Notes under the pieces: model-generated
What the model was told of the DNA's origin: nothing
Seen by the model: the letters and a program-made list of their open reading frames with translations, nothing else
Databases searched by the model: none
Made by a program: the position numbers and the translations under genes
DNA from: Butyrivibrio sp. INlla18
Lineage (GTDB): Bacteria; Bacillota; Clostridia; Lachnospirales; Lachnospiraceae
DNA: 64,000 nucleotides
NCBI RefSeq assembly: GCF_900103635.1
Contig: NZ_FMXK01000003.1
Location: 124,001-188,000 of the forward strand
Reading direction: 5' to 3'
Part shown: one piece after another, positions 52,776 through 60,705 of the stretch
How positions within the stretch are numbered: position 1 is the first letter of the stretch
Layout: every line of letters starts with the position of its first letter

Positions 52776-52800
52776 CCGTACAAATATGCGCTGCTTTTAT

Positions 52801-52854
52801 AGAAGAGAGCTGTATTTCATGGTAAAATATCCTCATGAATCCGGGCTCTCTTCT
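52801..52854 (+). other. Hairpin between excisionase and integrase genes
   Basis: AGAAGAGAGC (52801-52810) pairs with GCTCTCTTCT (52845-52854); an inner TTCATG/CATGAA pair lies in the loop. It is followed only by TTATAC. It may act as an attenuator that limits integrase expression, or as a binding structure. Confidence 0.5.
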
Positions 52855-52874
52855 TTATACAGAAAGGAGAGAAC

Positions 52875-54101
52875 ATGAGCGAGAAGCGAAGAGATAATAA
52901 GAATCGCATTCTCCACAATGGAGAGAGCCAGAGATCAGACGGAAGATATCGTTTTAAATACATCGATGTGAATGGTCAGGAAAGGAATCTTTACAGCTGG
53001 AGGCTGGATCATAATGATCCCACACCCAAAGGTAAGAAATATGACCTGTCACTGAGGGAGAAAGAAAAACAGGTCACGCAGGATCTGTTTGATGCAATTG
53101 TTCCCAAGGGCGGCAATTATACAGTTCTGACACTCTGTGAGAAGTATGTATCATTAAAGACCGGTGTACGAAGCAGTACCGCAGCCGGATATAAGACAGT
53201 GCTTAATATACTTCGTAAGGAATCCTTTGCTATTCAGAGAATTGACAAGGTGAAGACTTCGGATGCAAAGGCATGGCTAATAAAACTGCAGCAGTCGGAT
53301 AAGAAGAGCTACAGCACTATCCATACAATTCGAGGAGTTGTGCGTCCGGCATTTCGTATGGCTCTGAATGATGATCTGATTCGTAAAAATCCGTTTGATT
53401 TCGAGCTTGCTTCGGTGATTGTTAATGACAGTGTTACAAGGGAAGCAATCACAAGAAAGCAGGAAAGAGACTTATTAAAATTTGTTCAGGATGACATGCA
53501 TTTTTGCAGGTATTATGATGGGATTTATATTCTCTTCAAAACAGGACTTCGCATTTCGGAATTCTGCGGTCTGACAACTCATGACATTGATTTTGAAAAC
53601 ATGAGGATAGGCGTGGATCATCAGCTCCTGCGTACCAGTGATATGAAATATATCATTGAAAAGCCCAAGACTGAAAGCGGCAGTCGTTATGTACCGATGA
53701 CAGAAGAGGTGGCGGAATGCTTTCGCAGAATTATAAGGAACAGGAAATCACCGAAGGTTGAACCGATGGTGGATGGTTGTACAGGTTTTCTTTTCCTTGA
53801 TAAGAACGATATGCCGATGGTAGCCCTACACTGGGAGAAATACTTTGAGCATATCTGTGCGAAGTATAACAGCATCTATAAGGTTCAGATGCCGAAGGTT
53901 ACACCTCATGTCTGCAGGCACACGTTCTGCTCCAATATGGCAAAATCGGGAATGAACCCTAAGACATTGCAATATATAATGGGACATTCTGATATTTCTG
54001 TGACGATGAATACCTACACCCATATCGGATTTGATGACGCTATGGAAGAGATGAATCGTATTTCCGGAATGCAGGAAATGAGATCCGCTGCAAATGAGTG
54101 A
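52875..54101 (+). CDS. int: Tyrosine integrase of the element (Tn916 Int-like)
   Basis: 408 residues. An N-terminal AP2-like arm-binding domain (GESQRSDGRYRFKYID near 15), a SAM-like core-binding domain (about 85-180) and a catalytic domain with Arg in TGLRISEFCGL near 233, HVCRHTFCSNMA near 347 and the C-terminal MGHSDISVTMNTYTH near 372-386 with the nucleophile tyrosine. All expected catalytic residues are seen. The gene is the last of the element, 210 bp from the right core, and should recombine TTCGTCTGCCACGGCA in the phosphatase gene. AGGAGAG precedes the ATG. Confidence 0.93.
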   Translation: MSEKRRDNKNRILHNGESQRSDGRYRFKYIDVNGQERNLYSWRLDHNDPTPKGKKYDLSLREKEKQVTQDLFDAIVPKGGNYTVLTLCEKYVSLKTGVRSSTAAGYKTVLNILRKESFAIQRIDKVKTSDAKAWLIKLQQSDKKSYSTIHTIRGVVRPAFRMALNDDLIRKNPFDFELASVIVNDSVTREAITRKQERDLLKFVQDDMHFCRYYDGIYILFKTGLRISEFCGLTTHDIDFENMRIGVDHQLLRTSDMKYIIEKPKTESGSRYVPMTEEVAECFRRIIRNRKSPKVEPMVDGCTGFLFLDKNDMPMVALHWEKYFEHICAKYNSIYKVQMPKVTPHVCRHTFCSNMAKSGMNPKTLQYIMGHSDISVTMNTYTHIGFDDAMEEMNRISGMQEMRSAANE

Positions 54102-54136
54102 ATCCATGAAAGCCCTGTAAAACAGGTGAAAAACTT

Positions 54137-54170
54137 AAGTGGTAAGGCTGTATATATTTACCACTTTTTT
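54137..54170 (+). terminator. Integrase terminator
   Basis: AAGTGGTAA (54137-54145) pairs with TTACCACTT (54158-54166), followed by TTTT. The right half of the stem is also one of the arm-site-like repeats. Confidence 0.7.
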
Positions 54171-54177
54171 TACCACT
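54157..54177 (+). repeat. Paired integrase arm-site-like repeats, right end
   Basis: TTTACCACT at 54157-54165 and 54169-54177, matching the pair at 39521-39540 near the left core. A diverged pair, TACTACTT, is at 37689-37707. Confidence 0.6.
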
Positions 54178-54296
54178 TTTGCCTGAAAAGATATGAGAAG
54201 AATTGCGAAAATACGGGATTTTATTACAGGGATATAATCCTGAATGCACGATGCTGTGCAATCCTGAAACACTGATAAATACTGAGGTTAAAGCTT

Positions 54297-54878
54297 ATGA
54301 TAAAAGTACTTTTCGTCTGCCACGGCAACATATGCCGTTCTACAATGGCGGAGTTCATAATGAAGGACATTGTGAGTAAACAAGGCCTTTGGGACAAGTT
54401 TCACATTGAATCTTCAGCCACACATACAGATGAGATCTGGAATGGAGTTGGAAGTCCGGTATATCCTCCGGCAAGGGCTAAACTTCGTGAGCATGGCATA
54501 GGGACAGATGATAATGAACTTGGAGTGGCAGAGAAGAGAGCAAGACTTACTTCCAGAACTGATTATGACAAGTTTGATTATATAATCGGCATGGATAGTG
54601 CTAATATCAGAGATCTTAATCGTATCTTTAGCGGTGATCCAGATCACAAGGTATTCAAAATGCTTGATTTTACTGATAGAGACGGTGATGTGGCAGATCC
54701 TTGGTATACAGGTAATTTTGATGCTACTTGGAGAGACTGTTCTGACGGATGCCATGGACTTTTTAGACATATCTTAGTGGACAAGAGATTTGCAAAAGAA
54801 CTAGCAGAAGATGAAGAAAATGAAATGATAAACAATGATGATCTTGGACTTATTCACGACGATTTTCCTAGAGGCTAA
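54297..54878 (+). CDS. Low-molecular-weight protein tyrosine phosphatase, target of integration
   Basis: 193 residues. The phosphatase loop VCHGNICRST (residues 8-17) has the CX5R(S/T) signature, and the general-acid loop is VADPWYTG near 143. The gene is longer than the usual 150 residues because of an insert and an acidic tail. The recombination core (54312-54327) encodes the start of the catalytic loop, so integration cuts the gene and the element supplies a new start codon and GAGG ribosome site, leaving the protein intact. Expression may now depend on element sequences. Confidence 0.92.
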   Translation: MIKVLFVCHGNICRSTMAEFIMKDIVSKQGLWDKFHIESSATHTDEIWNGVGSPVYPPARAKLREHGIGTDDNELGVAEKRARLTSRTDYDKFDYIIGMDSANIRDLNRIFSGDPDHKVFKMLDFTDRDGDVADPWYTGNFDATWRDCSDGCHGLFRHILVDKRFAKELAEDEENEMINNDDLGLIHDDFPRG

Positions 54879-54906
54879 TGTAAAACCACAGCTATATAGC
54901 ACCTAG

Positions 54907-54945
54907 TAGGAGTTGTAACTAAAAAGTTGCAACTCCTATTTTTTT
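54907..54945 (+). terminator. Phosphatase terminator
   Basis: TAGGAGTTGTAACT (54907-54920) pairs with AGTTGCAACTCCTA (54925-54938; one T-G pair) and is followed by seven T. A typical rho-independent terminator. Confidence 0.9.
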
Positions 54946-55063
54946 ATGTTATTCTTCAACTTATGTTTACGGAAACTACAAATGTGACTAATGGTCATAA
55001 AATGAGAGAAATGCATATAGTAACGGAAACTATATGTGATTGTTTCCGAGAAGAGGTAGGAAA

Positions 55064-55912
55064 ATGGCAGTAAGGATAATTACAGATTCAGCAAGTGATA
55101 TACCACAGGAAAAGGCGAAAGAATGGGGCATAACAGTACTTCCATTAAAGGTAAGATTTGGAGATGAAGAATTCCTTGATGGTGTAACTCTTTCAAGTAC
55201 TGATTTTTATAAAAAGCTTGTTGAGACAGATGAGATACCAAAAACAAGTCAGATATCTCCATATGATTATTCAGAGGAATTCAGAAAAGCAGATGAAGCG
55301 GGAGAGGAACTCATATATTTTAGCCTTTCTTCGGGGGTATCTGGATCTTATCAGAGTGCATGCATAGCAGCGGAGGATTTCTCTGATAACATTCATATAG
55401 TTGATACCAAGCAGTTCTGCATTTCAGAATATGTAATAGTTCAAAGAGCAGTTCAGCTTAGAGACCAGGGGCTTTCAGCCAAAGAGATCCTAGAGACCAT
55501 CACACCGGAGCTCAAAAAGGCTCATGTTATCGCAGTATTTGACACCCTTGAATACTTAAAGCTTGGCGGAAGAATATCTTCTGCTGCGGCTTTTGCGGGC
55601 AACATTCTTATGATCAAGCCGGTCATAACCATAGAAGAGGGTGTTGTTAAAGTAATTGGCAAGGCCAGAGGTTCCAAGAACGGTCATAATATGCTCATGG
55701 AATTTGTCAAAAAAACTGGTGGCATAGACTACGACAAACCAACATGCCTTGCTTATTCTGGCTTTTCAGATGAGATGTTAAGGAAATATGTGGAAGATTC
55801 TAAGGCCTTATATGAAGGTCATGAAAATGACATTCAGTATGCCGTTGCAGGAGCTACCATAGGCACATATACAGGCCCTGGAGCTATCGCTTTTGCATAT
55901 TTTGAAAAGTAA
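55064..55912 (+). CDS. DegV-family fatty-acid-binding protein
   Basis: 282 residues from ATG 55064 (GAGGTAGG upstream; the ATG at 55040 is less likely). DegV fold with IITDSASDIP at the start, the lipid-contact serines in SLSSGVSGSY near 88, and LEYLKLGGRIS near 165. FakB-like proteins of this family bind a fatty acid and present it to a kinase FakA, which is not in the window. Monocistronic. Confidence 0.9.
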   Translation: MAVRIITDSASDIPQEKAKEWGITVLPLKVRFGDEEFLDGVTLSSTDFYKKLVETDEIPKTSQISPYDYSEEFRKADEAGEELIYFSLSSGVSGSYQSACIAAEDFSDNIHIVDTKQFCISEYVIVQRAVQLRDQGLSAKEILETITPELKKAHVIAVFDTLEYLKLGGRISSAAAFAGNILMIKPVITIEEGVVKVIGKARGSKNGHNMLMEFVKKTGGIDYDKPTCLAYSGFSDEMLRKYVEDSKALYEGHENDIQYAVAGATIGTYTGPGAIAFAYFEK

Positions 55913-56012
55913 TATTATTAAGTATAATTGCTGACGCATATATGTTAAAATTATTAGTGAACTTACTGCGTTATTTTGCAGGCAAACTCGGTTTTTGTCA
56001 GGAGGTTTCGCT

Positions 56013-56387
56013 ATGAAATTTTACAGATGTGAGCATTGCGGCAATATTATTACCAAGCTAAATGATTCAGGTGTTCCTGTAGTTTGCTGTGGAGAGCCTA
56101 TGAAAGAGCTCGTTCCAGGAGCTACTGATGGTGCATTTGAAAAGCACGTTCCTAAGGTTACTGTGGATGGCAGCAAAGTAATCGTGGAAGTCGGCGAAGT
56201 TGAGCATCCTATGATGCCAGAACATTATATCCAGTTTGTATGTCTTGAGACGGACAAGGGATGTATGATCAAGAACTTGAAGCCAGGCGAGAAGCCATGC
56301 GCAGAATTTGTTCTTGCAAGCGGCGAGAAGGCGGTAGCTGCATACGAGTACTGCAATCTCCACGGACTTTGGGTAAAAGAAATTTGA
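56013..56387 (+). CDS. dfx: Desulfoferrodoxin / superoxide reductase
   Basis: 124 residues from ATG 56013 (CAGGAGG upstream). The N-terminal desulforedoxin domain has CEHCG near residue 6 and VVCCGEPM near 25, which bind the FeCys4 centre. The C-terminal domain carries the catalytic iron ligands, histidines in FEKHVP, VEHPMMPEHYI and the Cys/His pair in YCNLHG near 114. It reduces superoxide without producing oxygen, which suits an obligate anaerobe. Monocistronic and convergent with yolD. Confidence 0.93.
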   Translation: MKFYRCEHCGNIITKLNDSGVPVVCCGEPMKELVPGATDGAFEKHVPKVTVDGSKVIVEVGEVEHPMMPEHYIQFVCLETDKGCMIKNLKPGEKPCAEFVLASGEKAVAAYEYCNLHGLWVKEI

Positions 56388-56711
56388 TCATTCAAAAGTA
56401 ACGTCTAATATATCATCAAAGGATATTTTGGTATTAACGATCTGAAGTATCCTCGCTACTTCATCAAGTCTTGCGACCATACCTGTAACTTTCAGGTATT
56501 CGCCCTTGTGAAAGTAGACGCAGCTGATGATGCTGCCTTTTCTAATATCGTGCATCTTTTTATCGAGCTCTTCGAACATTTCCTCGGAGAGCTCGATTTT
56601 TGGTACTGTGATCTTTTCTTTTGCTCTCAGAGCCTCGTCTAGCCCTTTGACAGCCTGGAAAGGGAGGAATTGAGCAGCTCTTTTGTCGGGTGACATTTTC
56701 TGTCTAGCCAT
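56388..56711 (-). CDS. YolD-like protein
   Basis: 107 residues from the ATG at 56711, one base after the DinB-type polymerase stop. The start MSPDKRAAQFLPFQAVKGL and the later GSIISCVYFHKGEYLKVTG and LDEVARILQIV are typical of YolD, a family coupled to Y-family polymerase genes in Firmicutes, probably a UmuD-like accessory. Longer starts (56771) lie inside the polymerase gene and have no support. The stop is contiguous with the convergent dfx stop. Confidence 0.85.
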   Translation of the reverse strand: MARQKMSPDKRAAQFLPFQAVKGLDEALRAKEKITVPKIELSEEMFEELDKKMHDIRKGSIISCVYFHKGEYLKVTGMVARLDEVARILQIVNTKISFDDILDVTFE

Positions 56712-56712
56712 A

Positions 56713-57981
56713 TTACGCTTTGTGTCCTCCAATCTGATTGTTTCTATCTCTGGTGGTGGCGCCAGGTTCAAAGTTAAGACCCTTTAAAATGGCATTTTTG
56801 CCGAATTTATTTTTGATCTCCAGAACAGCCTTCTGAACCTTTTTGTCCCTTTCTATATCTTCAGGAGACACAAAGAAAGAGTACTGCATGAACTCTTCAG
56901 GAACCACATTGTTGCTGACAATGTACATGCGCCTTATGAGATAGTCCTTATTTACAAGCTGGCTGTACAGCTTAGCAATCTCAGGAATCAGGATAAATGA
57001 GGCGTTAGTCTCAGTATCCAGTGAAAAAGAACCGTGAACTCCCGGAACAGGAGTATTCTTGGCGTAGCCTACAGACAGGGTAAAAGACTTGCTGACAAGC
57101 TCTTTGTCTACCATATCAAGGCACATTACATCCATCATCTCCTTGGCAATGACAAGGCCTTCTTCAAAGGAGTAGTCCTTCATAAGGACCTGACCTTGAG
57201 TAAGAGAGCGGGACTGTGAACTATAGTTCCTAATATCTGCAATAGTAGTAGACTCACGGCCCCATGCGTGATCAATCAAAAGCTCAGCATTGACGCCAAA
57301 GAGCTTATATAGAAGATCCTCGTTGCCATGGGCTATATCCTTCATAGTCATCATGCCGTAGGTGGCAAGACGCTTAGAAATTCCAGGACCTACGCGCCAA
57401 AAATCAGTAAGGGGGCGATGTTCCCATAGAGTCTCCCTGTAGCTCTTTTCATCAAGTTCTCCAATGAAATCAGGAGAGTGCTTGGCAGTAATATCAAGGG
57501 CAACCTTGGTAAGAAAAAGATTGGTGCCTATGCCACAGGTGGCACGAAGACCAAGGGTTGCGAATATATCATCAATAATGGTCTGCCCAAGTTCTCTTGC
57601 AGTCATGTGATACAAAGACAGATACTCCGTTACATCCATAAAGGCCTCATCCACTGAATAGACGTGAATATCGTCCTTGGAAATATATTTAAGATAGATG
57701 GCATACACCTCTGCTGAGTAGTCGAGATACTTCTGCATGCGGGGCGGAGCCATGATGTAATCGATTCCCTTTGGAATCTCAAAGACTCTGCATCTACCTG
57801 GTATGCCAAGAGCCTTGAGGGCAGGAGAGACAGCAAGACAAATAGTCTTGTCGGATCTCTCGGGATCAGCTACGACAAGACGTGTAGTCATAACATCAAG
57901 CCCTCTTTCGACACATTCAACAGAAGCGTAGAAGGACTTAAGGTCTATACATATATAGTTTCTTTCTTTTTCTGCTGCCAT
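56713..57981 (-). CDS. dinB: Y-family DNA polymerase (DinB/UvrX-like)
   Basis: 422 residues from ATG 57981. Catalytic motifs YICIDLKSFYASVEC near residue 10 and VYSVDEAFMDVTEYL near 115, then helix-hairpin-helix FWRVGPGISKRLATYG near 205 and a little-finger domain. An open frame extends upstream to 58413, but that part overlaps the divergent ATPase gene and is not polymerase-like. It makes error-prone translesion copies under SOS control: a LexA box lies between its -35 and -10. It is coupled to yolD downstream. Confidence 0.92.
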   Translation of the reverse strand: MAAEKERNYICIDLKSFYASVECVERGLDVMTTRLVVADPERSDKTICLAVSPALKALGIPGRCRVFEIPKGIDYIMAPPRMQKYLDYSAEVYAIYLKYISKDDIHVYSVDEAFMDVTEYLSLYHMTARELGQTIIDDIFATLGLRATCGIGTNLFLTKVALDITAKHSPDFIGELDEKSYRETLWEHRPLTDFWRVGPGISKRLATYGMMTMKDIAHGNEDLLYKLFGVNAELLIDHAWGRESTTIADIRNYSSQSRSLTQGQVLMKDYSFEEGLVIAKEMMDVMCLDMVDKELVSKSFTLSVGYAKNTPVPGVHGSFSLDTETNASFILIPEIAKLYSQLVNKDYLIRRMYIVSNNVVPEEFMQYSFFVSPEDIERDKKVQKAVLEIKNKFGKNAILKGLNFEPGATTRDRNNQIGGHKA

Positions 57982-57987
57982 GGTTTT

Positions 57988-58017
57988 ATTATATCGAACA
58001 GAAGTTCGAGATGTCAA
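57988..58017 (-). promoter_or_regulatory. SOS-controlled dinB promoter with LexA box
   Basis: On the minus strand: TTGACA (58017-58012), 18 bp, TATAAT (57993-57988), both perfect consensus. Between them is CGAACAGAAGTTCG (57995-58008), which matches the Gram-positive LexA box GAACnnnnGTTC. Transcription would begin near 57981, the first base of the dinB ATG, giving a leaderless or nearly leaderless mRNA. Confidence 0.85.
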
Positions 58018-58090
58018 ATTCTCTTTACCCATGGGAATTTGTGATACAATATTTGAAGGGAATTTAGTATTCGTGTTGGAGGAGGACAAA

Positions 58091-59668
58091 ATGCTTAAAG
58101 ACGGTAAAGTTTGGGTAGCAAATAACGAAAAGGGTGAGAATGTATTTCTTTTATCTAAAATGGCAAATCGCCATGGCCTCATAGCTGGTGCAACCGGTAC
58201 TGGTAAGACTGTAACACTTAAGGTGCTGGCTGAGAGCTTCAGTGACATGGGAGTACCTGTATTTCTTGCAGATGTTAAGGGGGATCTTTCTGGTATGGTT
58301 ACAGAAGGCCTTGATTCTGAAGATATGCAGAAGAGAATACAGAAGTTTGGCCTTGATGAGGCTGGCTTTAAATTCCAGAAATATCCTGCAACATTTTGGG
58401 ATGTATTTGGCAAAAATGGTATTCCTCTTAGAACAACTGTATCTGAGATGGGACCACTTCTTTTAAGTAGGATTCTTGGTCTTAACGACCTTCAAAGGGA
58501 TATTCTTTCGATCGCATTTAAGATTGCAGATGACAATAGTCTTCTCCTTGTTGATACCAAGGACTTAAAGGCTATGCTCAATTATATTTCCGAAAATAAA
58601 AACGAATTTGCAGCAGATTATGGCAACATCAGCCCTGTATCTGTAGCTGCTATCGTAAGAGCTATTGTTTCTCTTGAGATTGCCGGAGGAGATAAGTTCT
58701 TTTTTGAACCAGCTCTTAATATCAGAGACTGGTTTACAACTGGCGAGGGCGGAAAGGGTATGATCAATATCCTTGATAGCACAAGCCTTATCAACAACGG
58801 AACACTTTATGCTACATTCCTTTTGTGGATGATGTCAGAGCTTTTTGAGACTCTTCCTGAAGTTGGCGACCTTGATAAGCCAAAGATGGTATTCTTCTTT
58901 GATGAGGCGCATCTTCTTTTTGACGATACACCAAAGCTTCTCATGGACAAGATCGAGCAGGTTGTTAAGCTCATCAGATCAAAGGGCGTTGGCATTTATT
59001 TTGTAACCCAGAATCCAAGGGATATTCCAGATGGAGTCCTTGCTCAGCTTGGAAACAAGATCCAGCATGCACTTCACGCATACACTCCTTCAGATATGAA
59101 AGCTGTTAAGGCAGCTGCTGATTCCTTTAGAACTAATCCAGAGTTCAAGACAGCAGACGTTATCCAGGAGCTTGGAACTGGCGAAGCCGTTTGCTCATTC
59201 CTTGATGAGACTGGAACACCTACAGTTTGTGAGAGGGTATTCATCCTGCCTCCTCAGTCCAAGATGGGCGGAATCGATGAAGCTCTTAGGGACAAAGAGA
59301 TAAAGGGAAGCGTTCTGTATAGCAAGTACTACGAGCCAGAAGATCCTGACTCAGCTTATGAATTCCTGGAGAGAAAGGGCCTAGCTGATGCAGAAGCTGC
59401 CAAGAAGGCAAAAGAGGAAGAGGCTGCAGCCAAGGCTAAGGCAAAAGAAGAAGCTGCCGCTTTAAAGGAAAAAGAAAAAGCAGAGGCCGCTGAAGCAAGA
59501 AAGAAAAAGCAGGCAATAAAGAGTGTTGGTAACTCTGTAGCAGGCACAGTTGGACGTGAAGTTGGAAAGACTGTAGGCGGTAAATTTGGTAAGTTTGGAA
59601 AGACACTTGGCGGAAACTTTGGTTCAAGTCTTGGTAGAGGACTTTTATCTACACTATTTAAATCATAA
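58091..59668 (+). CDS. HerA-like ATPase (DUF853/YjgR family)
   Basis: 525 residues from ATG 58091 (GGAGGAGGAC upstream; the frame is open back to 57980). FtsK-HerA superfamily with Walker A IAGATGTGKTVTLK near residue 36, Walker B KMVFFFDEAHLLF near 270, and the sensor-like segment GIYFVTQNP near 302. The C-terminus has a 50-residue Ala/Lys/Glu coiled coil and then a glycine-rich repeat region with GNFGSSLGRGLLST. The function of this family is not settled; DNA-translocating helicase is likely. It is divergent from dinB and could be affected by the same LexA site. Confidence 0.85.
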   Translation: MLKDGKVWVANNEKGENVFLLSKMANRHGLIAGATGTGKTVTLKVLAESFSDMGVPVFLADVKGDLSGMVTEGLDSEDMQKRIQKFGLDEAGFKFQKYPATFWDVFGKNGIPLRTTVSEMGPLLLSRILGLNDLQRDILSIAFKIADDNSLLLVDTKDLKAMLNYISENKNEFAADYGNISPVSVAAIVRAIVSLEIAGGDKFFFEPALNIRDWFTTGEGGKGMINILDSTSLINNGTLYATFLLWMMSELFETLPEVGDLDKPKMVFFFDEAHLLFDDTPKLLMDKIEQVVKLIRSKGVGIYFVTQNPRDIPDGVLAQLGNKIQHALHAYTPSDMKAVKAAADSFRTNPEFKTADVIQELGTGEAVCSFLDETGTPTVCERVFILPPQSKMGGIDEALRDKEIKGSVLYSKYYEPEDPDSAYEFLERKGLADAEAAKKAKEEEAAAKAKAKEEAAALKEKEKAEAAEARKKKQAIKSVGNSVAGTVGREVGKTVGGKFGKFGKTLGGNFGSSLGRGLLSTLFKS

Positions 59669-59694
59669 TATATTCACACAAAAAACCAGCTTCT

Positions 59695-59724
59695 ATATTA
59701 CTATAGAAGCTGGTGTGTTTTTGG
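59695..59724 (+). terminator. Terminator after the HerA-like gene
   Basis: A perfect 13-bp stem ACCAGCTTCTATA/TATAGAAGCTGGT with a TTAC loop, preceded by AAAAA and followed by GTGTTTTT. It may act in both directions. Confidence 0.88.
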
Positions 59725-59902
59725 GAGGAGGGGTTGCCTAGTGGGGAACCAGACAACCCGTGTATGAAAAAAAGTATTGTTGGGGGTTCAGAAGTTGTCC
59801 TTCTGATAGGTACTATATTACAATGTAACTGTTGCTAAATTGTGACTGAACTATAAAAGAAATATAACCATTTCTAAAATAAATATGGGAGCATTAGAAA
59901 AT

Positions 59903-60349
59903 ATGTCAAAAAATAATCGCAAAAAAGTAAATAAGAAAAAGAAGGAATACGATCCAAATGGAGCATTTGGCCGCTTTATGCTGGCAATGATAATTCTTGG
60001 AATCGTAATCTTGTTATTCATAAATGTGGCACTTCCAATTGTAAAAGAGAAGTTTAAGAAGGCTGCAGCAGAAAAAACTGTTGATATCTTAAGTGAGAAT
60101 ATCGAGAAGATTGCTGGCGATAGCCCAGAAGCTCAAAAGCTTACAGAGACTCTTGAAAATATGTCTGAAGAGGATAGAGAGACTGTTACTGAGATAGTAG
60201 CTGAACATATGGATGCAGAAACTGTTTCGGAAGTTATGGAATACGTAACTGATGGAGATCAGCAGGGACTTGTTGAATACGCTACAGAAAATCTTTCACC
60301 AGAAGAAGTTATGGAGCTTATGGAAATCTACGGAAAATATGCTGACTAA
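59903..60349 (+). CDS. Small membrane-anchored hypothetical protein
   Basis: 148 residues from ATG 59903 (GGGAG upstream; an ATG at 59885 has no site). A lysine-rich cytoplasmic start, one membrane helix near residues 27-47 (MLAMIILGIVILLFINVAL) and an acidic helical tail with repeated leucine and glutamate patterns (TETLENMSEEDRE, ATENLSPEEVMELME). No family recognised. The tail could be a protein-protein interaction domain outside the membrane. Monocistronic. Confidence 0.7.
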   Translation: MSKNNRKKVNKKKKEYDPNGAFGRFMLAMIILGIVILLFINVALPIVKEKFKKAAAEKTVDILSENIEKIAGDSPEAQKLTETLENMSEEDRETVTEIVAEHMDAETVSEVMEYVTDGDQQGLVEYATENLSPEEVMELMEIYGKYAD

Positions 60350-60705
60350 AGTATGAAAAATGAATGATTATAAGAATTAATCCTTTAACGCAAAAACACC
60401 CACGGGGGGACGTGAGTGCCTGCGATTTTCTTATGAGGGGGAGATAGTGATTATCTCTAAACGGCTTAGAGAATTATTGCATCACTAACCTTGTCTAATA
60501 CTATAAACAGAAAATGTGTACAAAAAGTGAAAAAAATGTGGAAAAAATAGTATAAATATAATTTCTTTTCTTTATTTCATTCACTCGAATGTAATTTCCT
60601 TTCAAAATTGATTAAAAAACATAAATTTGGGGCTAGCACTTCTTAATTATGATGCTATTATGACCTTATAAGGCGTAGTTTTGTTTTTAAGAAAAGGAGG
60701 GCAAA
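60350..60705 (+). other. Gene-free region with structured segment
   Basis: Near 60397-60418 CACCCACG/CGTGAGTG gives a short imperfect stem. At 60447-60489 TAGTGAT/ATCACTA encloses CTCTAA/TTAGAG, forming a two-step hairpin. The rest is AT-rich. An AAGGAGGG site before 60706 belongs to the next gene. No reading frame or known RNA family is recognised. Confidence 0.4.

Noticed and set aside
57982-58413. Upstream extension of the DinB reading frame by 144 codons
   Set aside because: It overlaps the start of the divergent HerA-like gene and the SOS promoter, and does not resemble polymerase sequence.
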